Assembly (NCBI GenBank): GCA_014529385.2
Contig: CM043956.1
Span: 66,452,281-66,516,280 of the forward strand
DNA: 64,000 bases
Direction of reading: 5' to 3'
Source: Adiantum capillus-veneris
Taxonomy: Eukaryota; Streptophyta; Polypodiopsida; Polypodiales; Pteridaceae
Shown here: positions 1 to 9,479 of the stretch, piece after piece
Position numbering within the stretch: the first letter of the stretch is position 1
Layout of the letters: each line of letters begins with the position of its first letter
Position numbers and translations under genes: made by a program
The notes under the pieces: generated by a model
Told to the model about the DNA's origin: nothing
The model's input: only the letters and a program-made list of their open reading frames with translations
Databases searched by the model: none

Positions 1-1330
1 AAAGAATTTAAGGTACCTTTAGCAGATGCAGATTGAAGTGCAGTTGGCAAAGATCGGAGGCTGTGGAGGTTCAGAGGGGGTGCATGTCGTGCAGCTCCGC
101 TGCCATGTAGAGAAAAAAAGTAGAGAAATGCAAGCTAAGCTTCTTTTAAGCCTACACATTTAATGGTCAGTGATGAGGGCTTGTTAACAGGCCAAGTTTA
201 ATGATTAATGTATGCCAGATGCGGCTTAAAAGGGCCAACATATGCCTTAATAATGTCAAAAACGATTATTCTTGAAGTTAGCACAAATGGGGTATTATGA
301 TCTAGAACTGTAGTGTTTGAAGTGCAGTACCGGCCTGTCTTTACGGCTCGTCGATTGGAGCTACGGTGAAGAAGTTATGGTAGTTTGAAGTTTAAGTCGA
401 TTGGAGATCTATACCGGATTGGGCAACTGTAGTTGAGGGTATAGAAATGAAGTGAATGCATGGGCTTGAATTGCTCACTTTCTGGAGCGCGTCGGTCTTT
501 TCAAATCGGTGTTTGGATTTACAGTTGCCAAGTTATTGGCCGTTAAAGATTCATCAGGGGCCGGTTCCGTAACAATATGGTCAGCTCGTACGGAGTGTCA
601 TCTGGGAAATTTTGAGCTTCAGTCAGGTTTTGGAAACCGGAATCTTGTTTGGTATTTCATCTCTTGCAGTGCACTGTTAACTGGTGCTTCAATTAAATTG
701 TATTTCATGACCAGCTAATGAAGATGCGACTGATGTGCTCAGTGCCTTGGATGATAATTATGCTAAGTGTATTAAGCTCGAGAAGCATTAAAATGTCATG
801 CTTAGCAATGCCATGCTACATTATGCTTGCTAAAAGTGGTGCCAGTACGAAAGCACTTGATGAGCTCATAGTCCGAAATGTCATCTCATGGCATGTATTG
901 ATTGTGGGATAAGCTTAGCTAGATAGGGCTATTGGAGAAACATTTGCTTGGCAATGCTTTGGCCACTATGCATGTTGAATGTGGTGCCCTCATAAAATTG
1001 GCTAGACCGCCCTGAGGCAACCAAATGGCAAGGCCGCCCAAGAGCTTAAATTAGTGGCCACACAAATTAAAAGATCCATTCAATGGCCGCCCAAAATGGG
1101 TTAAGTGAGTGTAAAAACAAAAGAAAAGAAGGAAGGAGATAGCGTTTAGCAGCGAAGTGCGCAGGAGAAAGGGAGAGAGATGATCGCGCTGGCTAGCTCG
1201 CGCCTCGGTTTGTGTCGGGCATGAAACGAAGTGTGTTCATATCCGCAAGGCGACCAGATTTGGAGCCATTTTTGCCGGTTTTTATGCACCTGGTTTCCAC
1301 CCATACCACATCATGGGGGCGTTTTTTGGG
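1..1330. repeat. Dispersed repeat R, copy 1 (class unknown)
   Basis: This stretch matches 50936-52262 in the same orientation over most of its length, at a level I judge moderate with many small indels. Shared landmarks include the words atgtcgtgcagctcc, tatgatctagaact, ttggagctacggtgaagaag and ttggccgttaaagattca, all in the same order. It contains no convincing coding frame; the short open frames at 509-912 show no known domain. The length, lack of coding content and purine-rich end would fit an LTR or a non-autonomous element, but I see no clean TG/CA ends or target duplication. The left end lies outside the window, so the class is left open. Confidence 0.7.
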
Positions 1331-1335
1331 CCTCC

Positions 1336-1363
1336 CTAGCAACGACGGCGCCGTCGTTGCTAG
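1336..1363. repeat. Perfect 28-bp GC-rich palindrome
   Basis: The arm ctagcaacgacggc is followed directly by its exact reverse complement, giving 14-bp arms with no spacer. The symmetry continues imperfectly outward into cctcc and ggagg. It lies just beyond the part of repeat R that matches copy 2. It could form a cruciform in DNA or a hairpin in RNA; no function is implied by the sequence alone. Confidence 0.9.
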
Positions 1364-1419
1364 AGGAGGGAAAAGGCTACTAATAGAGGTTGGGAGGACA
1401 TGCATTGGTGATTATTGAT

Positions 1420-1629
1420 TGGGGGGGAAGACGAGTTCAAGCAAGGCAAGAGGTCTCCAAGCGAAGAAAAAGAGGAGCTTAAGCAATGAGGAGGACTCCA
1501 AGCAAAGAAAAGAGGAAAAAAGAAGCCCGGAAGAGCTTGGTCGAGGAAGCAAGGAGGAAAATCTTGAACAAAGCAAGCAAGGGAGTAAGCTTGAGGAAGC
1601 GAGGATCACGAAAAAGAAAAGCAAAAGCA

Positions 1630-1632
<3 letters not shown>
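1420..1632. other. Purine-rich low-complexity stretch
   Basis: This stretch is rich in aag, gag and caag words. Open frames run through it on both strands, but they encode only Lys/Glu/Ser/Arg-rich low-complexity peptides and reflect composition rather than a gene. It may be the far end of repeat R or the outer end of the LTR that follows. Confidence 0.5.

Positions 1633-1690
<58 letters not shown>
1633..1690. repeat. (CT)29 microsatellite
   Basis: An uninterrupted CT dinucleotide run of about 58 bp. Serine-leucine frames on one strand and arginine-glutamate frames on the other are artefacts of the repeat. A shorter interrupted CT run lies near 1780-1797. Confidence 0.97.
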
Positions 1691-1694
<4 letters not shown>

Positions 1695-2068
1695 AGTTCT
1701 TGGCAAGCAAGAAGCATCGAAAGAGAAGGGTAACGAACAAGGGCAAGGTGAGGTGGATAAGAGAAGGAAAATACCAAGGAGTCTCTCTCTCGCTCTCTAA
1801 TCAAAGCATGGAGGCTGTCCGGGGCGGGCAACAAGAAGAGCAATCTCTAGACACCCTTCAAGGCTCCCGTGCTGCTCAATAGGGCTGGGGCAAAACACAA
1901 CACAAACCAAAACAACAAACCCACAGTCAAATCCTAACTACACAAGGGGCACCACCTAGTTTAAGAGCGAACTAGGACGCAAAAGAGGAGAATCGTTAGA
2001 GCAACCCACAAACAAGTAAGGAATTTACACTAACCCTAACACCAATGGAACACTCTCACACACTAAAA

Positions 2069-2071
<3 letters not shown>

Positions 2072-2147
<76 letters not shown>
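2072..2147. repeat. (GA)38 microsatellite
   Basis: An uninterrupted GA run of about 76 bp inside the L LTR-like region. With the CT run 380 bp to its left it forms two long pyrimidine/purine tracts in inverse orientation, so together they could pair as an imperfect inverted repeat. Confidence 0.97.
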
Positions 2148-2149
<2 letters not shown>

Positions 2150-2630
2150 TTGTACAACTTAGCTTCAACTTTATATTTTGCACAAAAAGGAACTTAGAGC
2201 TTGCGGAATCCAGTGACAAGATTTGGTTATAGCATCACTAGCACATTGTCTTAGGGTTATGGGAGCCCTCTCACCATCCACCCTCTTACAATGGTAGCCA
2301 AACAATAGCCAATGAATCACAAGCAACAAAACAACAACCTTCAATGAAACAAGTCACCTTATGAAGCTGAATGAGTTTGCCAAGCCAAATTGGAGAAGCG
2401 TGAGCCTCTGGAAACTACCAATTCATTGATGTTGGGGTAGATACAACAATGGTAGGAAGAATATCTTCTACTCGCACTCACTCAAACTAGCTCAAGCTTT
2501 TCTATGCACCAAGTTGATGGTGTATAGAAAGCTTACTCTCTCTTTACAACCAAGATAGAACTGGCGTGTGGTACGCTCAATCTAGTGTGCAATGGTATAG
2601 TGATGATTTTTACAAGGAGGAATGGGTTCT

Positions 2631-2640
2631 ATTTATAGGT
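2631..2640 (-). promoter_or_regulatory. TATA-like box of the L LTR (minus strand)
   Basis: Read on the minus strand, the word is ctataaatag. The Y1 LTRs have a comparable minus-strand tataaaagg word near 24079 and 31813. The position would leave a U3 of about 1.8 kb, long but possible. Confidence 0.35.
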
Positions 2641-3550
2641 TTTAGAAGCCTTGATTAGGATTAAGCCTAATCAATTTTATTAGGAAAGATCAAGGATTAT
2701 GAATTTTTATGAATTTCAAATAAGAGTGGGGTCTCTCTTATCTCTTGAGTCACATGGATGTGGGCTCAAGTAAGAGAATTATTGATGTGGTGAAAGGAGA
2801 GAAGCTTCCATGGGAGTGAGTGAATTTGGTTTACTTGTGCGGTTGCCTACTCCATATGATGATAGTGTGGGTGCATTTTTACAAGAGAAGTTAGTTTGTT
2901 AGTGGTAATAATCACTAGAATTGTTAGTGATACATTTACAATGGGTAGGATGAGTTGATTTGATGAAGGAAGAGGGGTGAATTAAAAGAGAATCATTGAC
3001 ATGGTGAAGCTTTGAAGAAGCTTGAACTCACCCTTGTGTAGATTGTGGAAAAAATGACCGCTGGTCTTCTTCTTCTTCTTCGCTTCTTTACGCCGCCGCC
3101 ACGGTTGACCACCACGATGAAAAGAGGATTTGTTGATGAAAAATCCTCAATTTGCAGAAGTTATCATGGTTAAGATGCTGAATTTTAGATATTTTTAGGA
3201 GAGGTAAATGAAATTGTAACATAGAAGCAATAGAGAGAGAGACATGGAGAGGGTGTATGTATGTAGAGGTTCATAAAAGAACTATAGGGATGAGAGAGAA
3301 GGGTAATGGTGAAGAGGGTGGGAGAAGCCATGGAAATTGCAGGTTTGAGTGAGGGAAGGAGAGGGAGGGATGTGTAAGAGTGAGTAGGTGTGTGGAAGGG
3401 TGAGAGAAGACTAAGGGCTACTTGTGAGAAAAGTGGGCAGACTGGGGTCCACTCAAAAAATCATAGCTCACCTCTGGTAACTCCAAAAATCATGAAACAA
3501 TTTGAGGTGATTATTCAAAGCGTGGGCTACATTTTCTCTTTTGACCACTA

Positions 3551-3686
3551 CTCCAAATTCGGAGTGGAGATAGGTGCATTTGTTGAATTTGTACAATGCA
3601 TCCAAGAGTGAGCCCCTCCAAATTCGGAGTGGAGATAATCCTCCTCCTTTGTTGAATTTGTACAATGCATCCAAGAGTGAGCCCCT
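3551..3686. repeat. Two-copy tandem duplication, units of about 65-70 bp
   Basis: The unit starts ctccaaattcggagtggaga, contains tgttgaatttgtacaatgca and ends aagagtgagcccct. It occurs at 3551-3615 and again at about 3616-3686. The second copy has a few extra bases after ggagata. It lies inside the L LTR-like region and looks like a local slippage or unequal-exchange product. Confidence 0.9.
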
Positions 3687-3689
3687 CCT

Positions 3690-4380
3690 TTGTCATATCA
3701 TAATACAAAGCATCCAAGTTGCCCTTGACACATGCATGGAGGAGGATTATTGGTGGATAAAGAAATATCTACATGGTGGGACTAGTGTATGGGCTATTCA
3801 TGGACTTTAGCTCAATGAGCACATGGTGTTAGAATAATGAGTAAAAATAATAATAAAAATATGGAGGAGTTATGGATATGGAAAGATATTGGAATCATAT
3901 GATATGGTCCCTCTTTGAATTATTTTGGGTGAAAGAGGAAAAGGTATGCAAGTAAATAATATAATAAATGTGACGAATGAGTAGAAATCAATTTTTTGTT
4001 TTCACGAGGGTGAGGGTGAAAATGTGGGGGTGATTTGTATAAAAGAAAAAATATAAGGTTAGAGTATGTACACATTAAAAATATAATTATGGTGTAAGAG
4101 GATGAAAGAAGGTGTACATAGGTTTAATAAAACACACACCTAAGTAGAAATATTTAAATAAAATACCAAAATAATTATTAAAAATCCCTATATTTAGGCC
4201 ATATATACAATGAAATATTTACACACAAAGAGGCCATAATATACTTGTATTTTTTTATTTTTTTGGCTCAATTAGCCCAGTGACTAGCTAGCTAAGGTTT
4301 TTTAAGAAGATATGAGAAAAGCCCCCTAACTCACACACGCATATGTACAGTGAAATGGTAGGGATAGCCATAGCGTTTGG
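3690..4380. other. AT-rich non-coding part of the L LTR-like region
   Basis: I see no open frame with a known domain, no RNA gene and no clear internal repeat here. The composition is AT-rich with short A and T runs, as in the U3 of a long plant LTR. Confidence 0.4.
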
Positions 4381-4447
4381 GTGAATTTGGTAGGGTGGAG
4401 TAACTTACTATGGAAATTATGGAGAGCCGAAAAACGGCTATCATTAG

Positions 4448-4459
4448 CCCTCCCCCAGG
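4448..4459 (-). promoter_or_regulatory. Polypurine tract of element L
   Basis: On the minus strand this reads cctgggggaggg, between the L integrase region and the inner edge of the LTR-like region at 4443. A purine tract here is the usual plus-strand primer of an LTR retrotransposon. Confidence 0.5.
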
Positions 4460-4471
4460 ATGATGGTATAT

Positions 4472-5281
4472 TCATGTACCATCATAGAGCATCCTTTCCA
4501 AAGAGAGTGCTTCAGAGTCCTTGACGAGATCTTCATTGTTTGGCCCCTCAGAATTTGGGCTCGAGTTACACTCATGCTTCATGTAACAATACTTACATGA
4601 GACAGCGGCCTTTGGACAGATCTTTGGTAGATCCTTTGGTAGAAGGCGACTCAAATAGGGATTCAAGCGATACCCGTTTACCTTCTTGGAGTGCTCTTTA
4701 CCATTCAAGTCCATAAGCTGATAGTAACTAGAATTGAAAGCCTTCTTGACTATGTATGGCCCTTGCCATCTAGATTCAAACTTGGCATCAAAACGATTGT
4801 CAAGTCGATTGTCATACCTTAGCACAAGCTCTCCTTCCTTGATGCCTTTGTCCTTCAGTTTCTTGTCGTGCGTTTCTTTCGCTTGTGTGGCTTTCCTCTT
4901 GTAGCACTCATATGCTGCTTCTCTTTTCCACTCAAGCTCCACTAACGTAAGAAGTCGATCCATCCATGCTTCTTGATCATCTTGTGCTGATTTGCCATGA
5001 AGTCGCATTGTTGGAATGTTTAGATCAATTGGCTGTAAAGCCTCTTGACCATAGACCAAGTGAAATGGTGTGAACTCCGTGGCTTCCCTATATGTGGTTC
5101 GATACGCCCACAAGGCACCATCCAAGAAGTCATCCCACAACTTTGTCTTGTTTTTCACCATCTTTCTAATGATGCCTGCAATGACACCATTAGCTTTTTC
5201 TACCAAACCATTTGATTGGGGATAGTAGGGTGTACTGTGATGATGTAGAATGTGAAGTTCTTCACAGACTTTTGTGAACAA
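4472..5281 (-). CDS. Ty3/gypsy integrase, C-terminal half (element L, fossil)
   Basis: The minus-strand frame has the integrase core signature TPYYPQSNGLVEKANG, then WDDFLDGALWAYRTTYREAT, TPFHLVYGQEA and the C-terminal domain word WQGPYIVKKAF. These are the last catalytic-core block and the DNA-binding tail of gypsy integrases, which insert the cDNA into the genome. No chromodomain follows. The rest of the element (gag, protease, RT, RNase H) is not next to it: the sequence to the right changes to a plus-strand protease fragment of another element near 5300. It is an old partial copy; family is gypsy, lineage not resolved. Confidence 0.9.
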   Translation of the reverse strand: MFTKVCEELHILHHHSTPYYPQSNGLVEKANGVIAGIIRKMVKNKTKLWDDFLDGALWAYRTTYREATEFTPFHLVYGQEALQPIDLNIPTMRLHGKSAQDDQEAWMDRLLTLVELEWKREAAYECYKRKATQAKETHDKKLKDKGIKEGELVLRYDNRLDNRFDAKFESRWQGPYIVKKAFNSSYYQLMDLNGKEHSKKVNGYRLNPYLSRLLPKDLPKICPKAAVSCKYCYMKHECNSSPNSEGPNNEDLVKDSEALSLERMLYDGT

Positions 5282-5299
5282 CTTTGATCAAGAGAGGGA

Positions 5300-5845
5300 A
5301 TCAATTCATGTCAAAATTTGTGACACGATTCAGAAACTCACAATTGAACTACATGATATTAGAGAAACTTGCCTGAAGCAGCAAATTTTATCAAATAGGG
5401 AAGGAAGGCTGAAGCGGAAACCAGAGCAGTTGACTTGACCGCTATAAGAGATGATGAACTTCCGGTGATCCAAGTAGTCTGCAAGGTTAGGAAACAGTGG
5501 GAGCCACTGTTTGGTGTCATACTGGATGGAGGAGTAGGAGAAAATATCCTGGGGGCACACCTTCAACAAAGAATGGGTATCACAAATTGGAAACCAGCAC
5601 CTTTCAAAGTTTGAATGGAAGATCATCGAGTTGTGCAGGAAATTAGGATGATAGAGAGTATGTAGATAAGGGTAGGCAAAGAAAATTTCAAGACCAACTT
5701 CCTAGTACTAGATGTGCAAGGTGCATATAGGATGCTACTAGGGTGTCCATGGTTCCGAACATCACAAGCTGTTCATGACTATGCCAATCAGACTCTGACA
5801 ATACAAGGTGCCACTAGCAGAATTTAGATTCAGTCCCACCGTGAT
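5300..5845 (+). pseudogene. Ty3/gypsy aspartic protease fragment (element P, fossil)
   Basis: The plus strand carries recognisable retropepsin blocks of the type seen in large plant gypsy elements: a VILDGG active-site-region block, NWKPAPFKV, FLVLD, MLLGCPW and LTIQGA near the end, in the right order over about 500 bp. The protease matures the Gag-Pol polyprotein. No matching gag or RT flanks it, so it is an orphan scrap, broken, on the opposite strand to the L integrase that it abuts. Confidence 0.65.
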
Positions 5846-5880
5846 CACCAAAATGGAATTGGAGATGATCTCTTCAAATA

Positions 5881-5891
5881 GCTGATTCCAG
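5881..5891 (-). promoter_or_regulatory. Possible primer-binding site next to an LTR-like repeat
   Basis: On the minus strand the word ctggaatcagc follows the LTR-like end ctaaca and loosely resembles the initiator-Met PBS tggtatcagagc. The match is partial. Confidence 0.25.
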
Positions 5892-6319
5892 TGTTAGAAT
5901 TTTGAGCATTAGTAAGTCGTCAGTTCAGTCAGTGAAACTGGAATAGAGTCTAGAGACTGGACTGAAATAGTTATCTGAAATGAAATAATATACTAAAATG
6001 AGAGACAGACTAGACAATTGAAAACTTGTGTTTGTAGTTTCAGATTCATAGTTCAGGAACAATCAGTACAAGGTATAATGGATTGAAGCTCAAATGACAA
6101 CATCATCAATCATAATTACAAGGTGAAGCTACATGAGAAGAGATTGTAGCTCAGCAAATACTTGGAAGGCTAAAACCAAGAGACCTAAGAAGTAAGAAAA
6201 CAAGAAGCCCAATTACAATGTAATGGGTCCTATTTATAGCCTTCTAGAAGTTACTATGGTAACTGCCGTGGTAATTTACTGATGTGTGACTGATTCTCTG
6301 TTCAGCTTTCCAAGAGACA
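5892..6319 (-). mobile_element. Possible LTR, minus orientation (428 bp)
   Basis: The stretch begins tgttag and ends agagaca (TG...CA), contains a minus-strand TATA-like word ctataaatagg at 6229-6242, and has a PBS-like word just inside its left end. I find no partner LTR in the window and no matching target duplication, so this is a candidate only. No coding content. Confidence 0.35.
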
Positions 6320-6349
6320 ATTCTCGCCTATTGGGACTGTCTTCACCTT

Positions 6350-6830
6350 CTACATAGCCCCTTCTTGGAAGTTGAGATGCGAAGTAGCCATAGTGTGGTG
6401 GATTACTCTGGTGATAGAACCAAGCCATTGGGAGTTGACGTACTCGGCCATCTCTTCAGGTAATCTTGCACAGAATTGTTGCTTTTGCTCGACGAAGTCT
6501 ATCTTTTGAAAGACATTAGCCTTGAGATGTAAATCCCAAAACTTGTCCAAATATTTGTGGATAGACTTATTGGAGAGAACATTTAAGCTTTTCCATTCGG
6601 TAAGCACTTTGTCCTTTGCATCGCTTGCAAGGAATTGCTTCATGATGGAAACTCGTAAAGTTTACCATGTCTTTGGGGCTTCGTCATTGCCACGAAGGCT
6701 AGCCCACCATTGACGAGCAAATTTTTGAAGTGCATATATACATGGTATAGCTTAGAGGACTCTGTGAAGCCCTTATCTCCAAAGGCTGTATCAAATTGCT
6801 GGATGAAGGCCAATTGTTAGCAGTAAGCTA
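6350..6830 (-). pseudogene. Gypsy gag fragment (retrotrans_gag type, fossil)
   Basis: Minus-strand frames carry blocks typical of the plant gypsy Gag domain: LYHVYMHF, LASLRGNDEAP, MKQFLASDAKD, EWKSLNVLSN and FCARLPEEMAEYV. Gag forms the particle in which reverse transcription occurs. No zinc knuckle or protease is attached on the downstream (left) side. It is a broken partial copy and does not obviously belong to L, P or the LTR-like repeat at 5892-6319. Confidence 0.7.
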
Positions 6831-6835
6831 ACCTA

Positions 6836-7240
6836 TGTAACAATTTTTGGGAGATTTTATTGTAAAAACACTTATTCTTTTGATAAATTGAGAATACCGT
6901 AACTCCTATTTTTCAGGTGGATATTGTAATCGATGAGCCACGGCTATAAGCTTGCAAATTGTATCAATTTATCCTTAGGTAGAGCTCCGAGATTATTAGT
7001 TTTTGACCAAAGAAACCTTGGCTAAGGTATAAAAGCCAATTTTTGTAAGTTATTGTTAAGTTTTGGATAAGAAATACACAACGTGAGCTAACGATGCTTA
7101 CTTCTCTCCTTCTCATGCTTCCATCTCCCTTATCGGTTGTCACATTGTTGTGACGTCTATTGTGTTGCAATCGCAGGTAAGAGCTCTATGCATTGACGTA
7201 AACATATCATGGTAAACTGTAGCTTTTGGCGTCGCCAAAT
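6836..7240 (+). mobile_element. LTR-like / promoter-bearing stretch, plus orientation
   Basis: It begins tgtaacaattttt, has a plus-strand TATA-like word gtataaaag at 7027-7035, and about 180 bp further a gttttggcg-like word (near 7226-7234) that could be a worn PBS of the ttggcgcc type used by some large plant gypsy elements. It may be the 5' LTR of V, whose coding region resumes on the same strand at 38169. The right boundary is not clean. Confidence 0.3.
7027..7035 (+). promoter_or_regulatory. TATA-like box
   Basis: The word gtataaaag lies within the sequence ggctaaggtataaaagcc. No gene follows directly; the context suggests an LTR promoter. Confidence 0.3.
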
Positions 7241-7864
7241 TGTGGCCTACTTTCTATAAGTAGGAATTTAAGCTAGAAAATCACAAAGTAGTCATAGGCG
7301 GGGTATTAGGGCATCATTGCTAAGCATTTAGATGTATTCAGGGTCAAAAATGACTAGGTCAAAAACTATTAAGTCAAAAACTCACTACTGCTGTTAATAA
7401 TCGTGATTTTTTCACTTCATCATAAGTGAGATTTGAGGCCATAAGCATGTGTGCTTAAGTCTTATATACTTGTCCTAGAAGTTTCATAACATTTGGATGT
7501 CATTTGATGCTACAACGATCATGTTTTGTTTGTCGATTAGTGACTAGCTTTTGATGACTTTGGTCATATGAGTGTAGCTTCTGTTAGATGCAAATTGTCT
7601 CTTGTTTTCCAAGATATTGACATCCTCTTGTAGCCTCTATGCACTAAATGAGTCAGCTTTGTCCCATGGATTGACAATTATGTTCGTGGTTCTCGCTATG
7701 TCTACAATAAGGTAGGAGTGACGTTACAAACCCACCCCACATTTGATGTCACTGCCGAGGAAGAATAGACCTAAACTAGGTAAAAACAAGATACTCTTGT
7801 ATAGTTGTCCTTTAACTTCCTCTAGAATCACCTAAAGTAAAACTTTCTCTTTAAAACCGCATAG

Positions 7865-7883
7865 CTTAACACTAGGTTGGTAA
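7865..7883. repeat. 19-bp inverted repeat, left arm
   Basis: The word cttaacactaggttggtaa is the exact reverse complement of 9175-9193. The 18-mer gacacttttatgtcctgt that follows at 7887-7904 recurs in direct orientation at 9153-9170, just inside the right arm. Confidence 0.9.
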
Positions 7884-9174
7884 TGGGACACTTTTATGTC
7901 CTGTGAAGTGACCATTTTCCTTGAATTATGTCAAGAGTTTCAAAATGGATTTTGAGGTGCTATCTGTCTAGAAAGTTGTCTCATGAGCTGAAAAAAACTC
8001 GACATTTTTTTGGAATATCAATTCCATCTTTAACCTTGTCCTTGCACAACATTTCACAACCTAAACTGTGTGAAAAAACGGGTCCTATTTTTGGCTTTTT
8101 TCAACTTTTTGCAACTATACCACTCTAGAATTCATGTTTGTGAGGTCTATAATGCTAGAGAACTATCTTTAGTAGTCCTCAACATGTCCTGATGCTTCTA
8201 GGGAGAAGTAAATGTTAAAGTTGTAAGTTATGACCAAATTACAAAAATTGTCAAATCCTGTTTTTTAGCCAATTTTAGCTCTTCTATGATTTTTTTGGTG
8301 GCTTTCATGATATCCAAATGCAGTTTTGATTTTCTATGTCTCATATCCTAACATAGCTAATATTCCTTGAGTTTTGGGGCACCTAATACCCTATTTTGCA
8401 TAGTAGACAACGCTGGTTGATTTTTTCAATTATAGAAGAAAACAAAACATTCTAGTATATCAAGTATATCTTTTTCAATATTGTTAGTTTCTTGTGACAA
8501 CTACATGCATTTTGTAGGTAGTAACCATATCTAGTCGTAAGGATCAAATTTGGCTAGATATTGAATAGTTTCTATGGGATTCTACAACTCATAATGTTGA
8601 ACCCAGTTTTTTCATGTTTGCTGTATTTAGCATTTCATCTTTGTCCCCAAGATTCCCCTTGGTAAGAGATGTATTATTCTTTTGACATGCTCCATGGCTC
8701 CTTATGAACCTAAAGGACAATAGGGAACTAAGACAACATGCATATATTATTTGTATTGAGCGTGGCTATAGAAACTTTGATGATAGGTTTGCAGAATGGT
8801 AAAAATTCAACTTTTTGGTACCTATTTCTTTTGGCAAAACAAAAAATAGTGAGTGAGAAGCAATCATATTTTCTGATCACCAACCCATTGAAGTTAACTA
8901 GGGAATTTATCTCAAGTCCTACAAAAATCCCTAATCTTATTTTTATGCAACAAAACGTAAGAAATGACTGTTTTGATGAAAATGTACTGGTCCATCAGCT
9001 TTGGGGGCTTGGTGTGACCCAAAGATGAGAAATTTTAGAAGTTTCTTATTTTTTCCAGGTGTAGTAGGCCTTGAACTATAACCTCATGAAAGGATTTTAC
9101 AAAATGAGTGGATCTACTATGGTTTTGGAGGTTTTTTTCCAAACCTTGAAATGACACTTTTATGTCCTGTTAGG

Positions 9175-9193
9175 TTACCAACCTAGTGTTAAG
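9175..9193. repeat. 19-bp inverted repeat, right arm
   Basis: Exact reverse complement of 7865-7883. The direct 18-mer copy precedes it at 9153-9170. Together the pairs bracket about 1.3 kb. Confidence 0.9.
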
Positions 9194-9479
9194 AGTGTCG
9201 TATTTTGCTGTGTAGAGGTAGCTTGGAAGTAGATTGTACTTGCTAAGTACCTTGTAGGATTGTAGGATTAGGTTAGGATTTTGAGAATGATTGATGGACA
9301 AGACAAGTCCTAATATCAAAGCTCTCAAAATTTTAAAAAACAAGAAAACAAGTGTTTGTGAACACCTTCCACAACCCAATTGCAGAAGAACCTAGGAGTA
9401 GGGTAAGCAGAATCCGAGGTGGGATCTCAAATCATTGCTCACTTCAAAAAGAATCATCTGTGAGTTGTTTATGTGAAGT

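Larger units (their letters stand above)
1800..4443 (-). mobile_element. Long LTR-like region of gypsy element L (left limit not fixed)
   Basis: This non-coding stretch lies downstream of the minus-strand integrase of element L. Its right edge ends in ca at 4443 and is followed by a purine tract on the minus strand, the layout expected of a PPT next to a 3' LTR. A minus-strand TATA-like word lies at 2631-2640. The phrase gggcagactggggt near 3430 recurs in both Y1 LTRs, which suggests a shared LTR ancestry. The left end could lie anywhere from about 1800 to 2050, and no opposite LTR or target duplication was found. It also holds the GA run and the tandem duplication listed separately; no gene is seen. 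Confidence 0.45.

Noticed and set aside
509-912. Two short plus-strand open frames that could be taken for small genes
   Set aside because: They lie in repeat R, are not kept in copy 2 at 51400-51700, and have no domain or gene-like composition.
1412-1882. Long Arg-Glu and Ser-Leu rich open frames
   Set aside because: They are produced by the CT/GA repeat and the purine-rich sequence, with all frames open for the same reason.
6964-7170. Possible host promoter and first exon near the TATA-like word at 7027, with a caggtaag splice-like word near 7176
   Set aside because: No coding exon follows in 3 kb on the plus strand; an LTR origin explains the TATA word better.
8738-9028. A 96-residue plus-strand open frame
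   Set aside because: AT-rich, no domain, no neighbouring gene signals; expected by chance in this composition.
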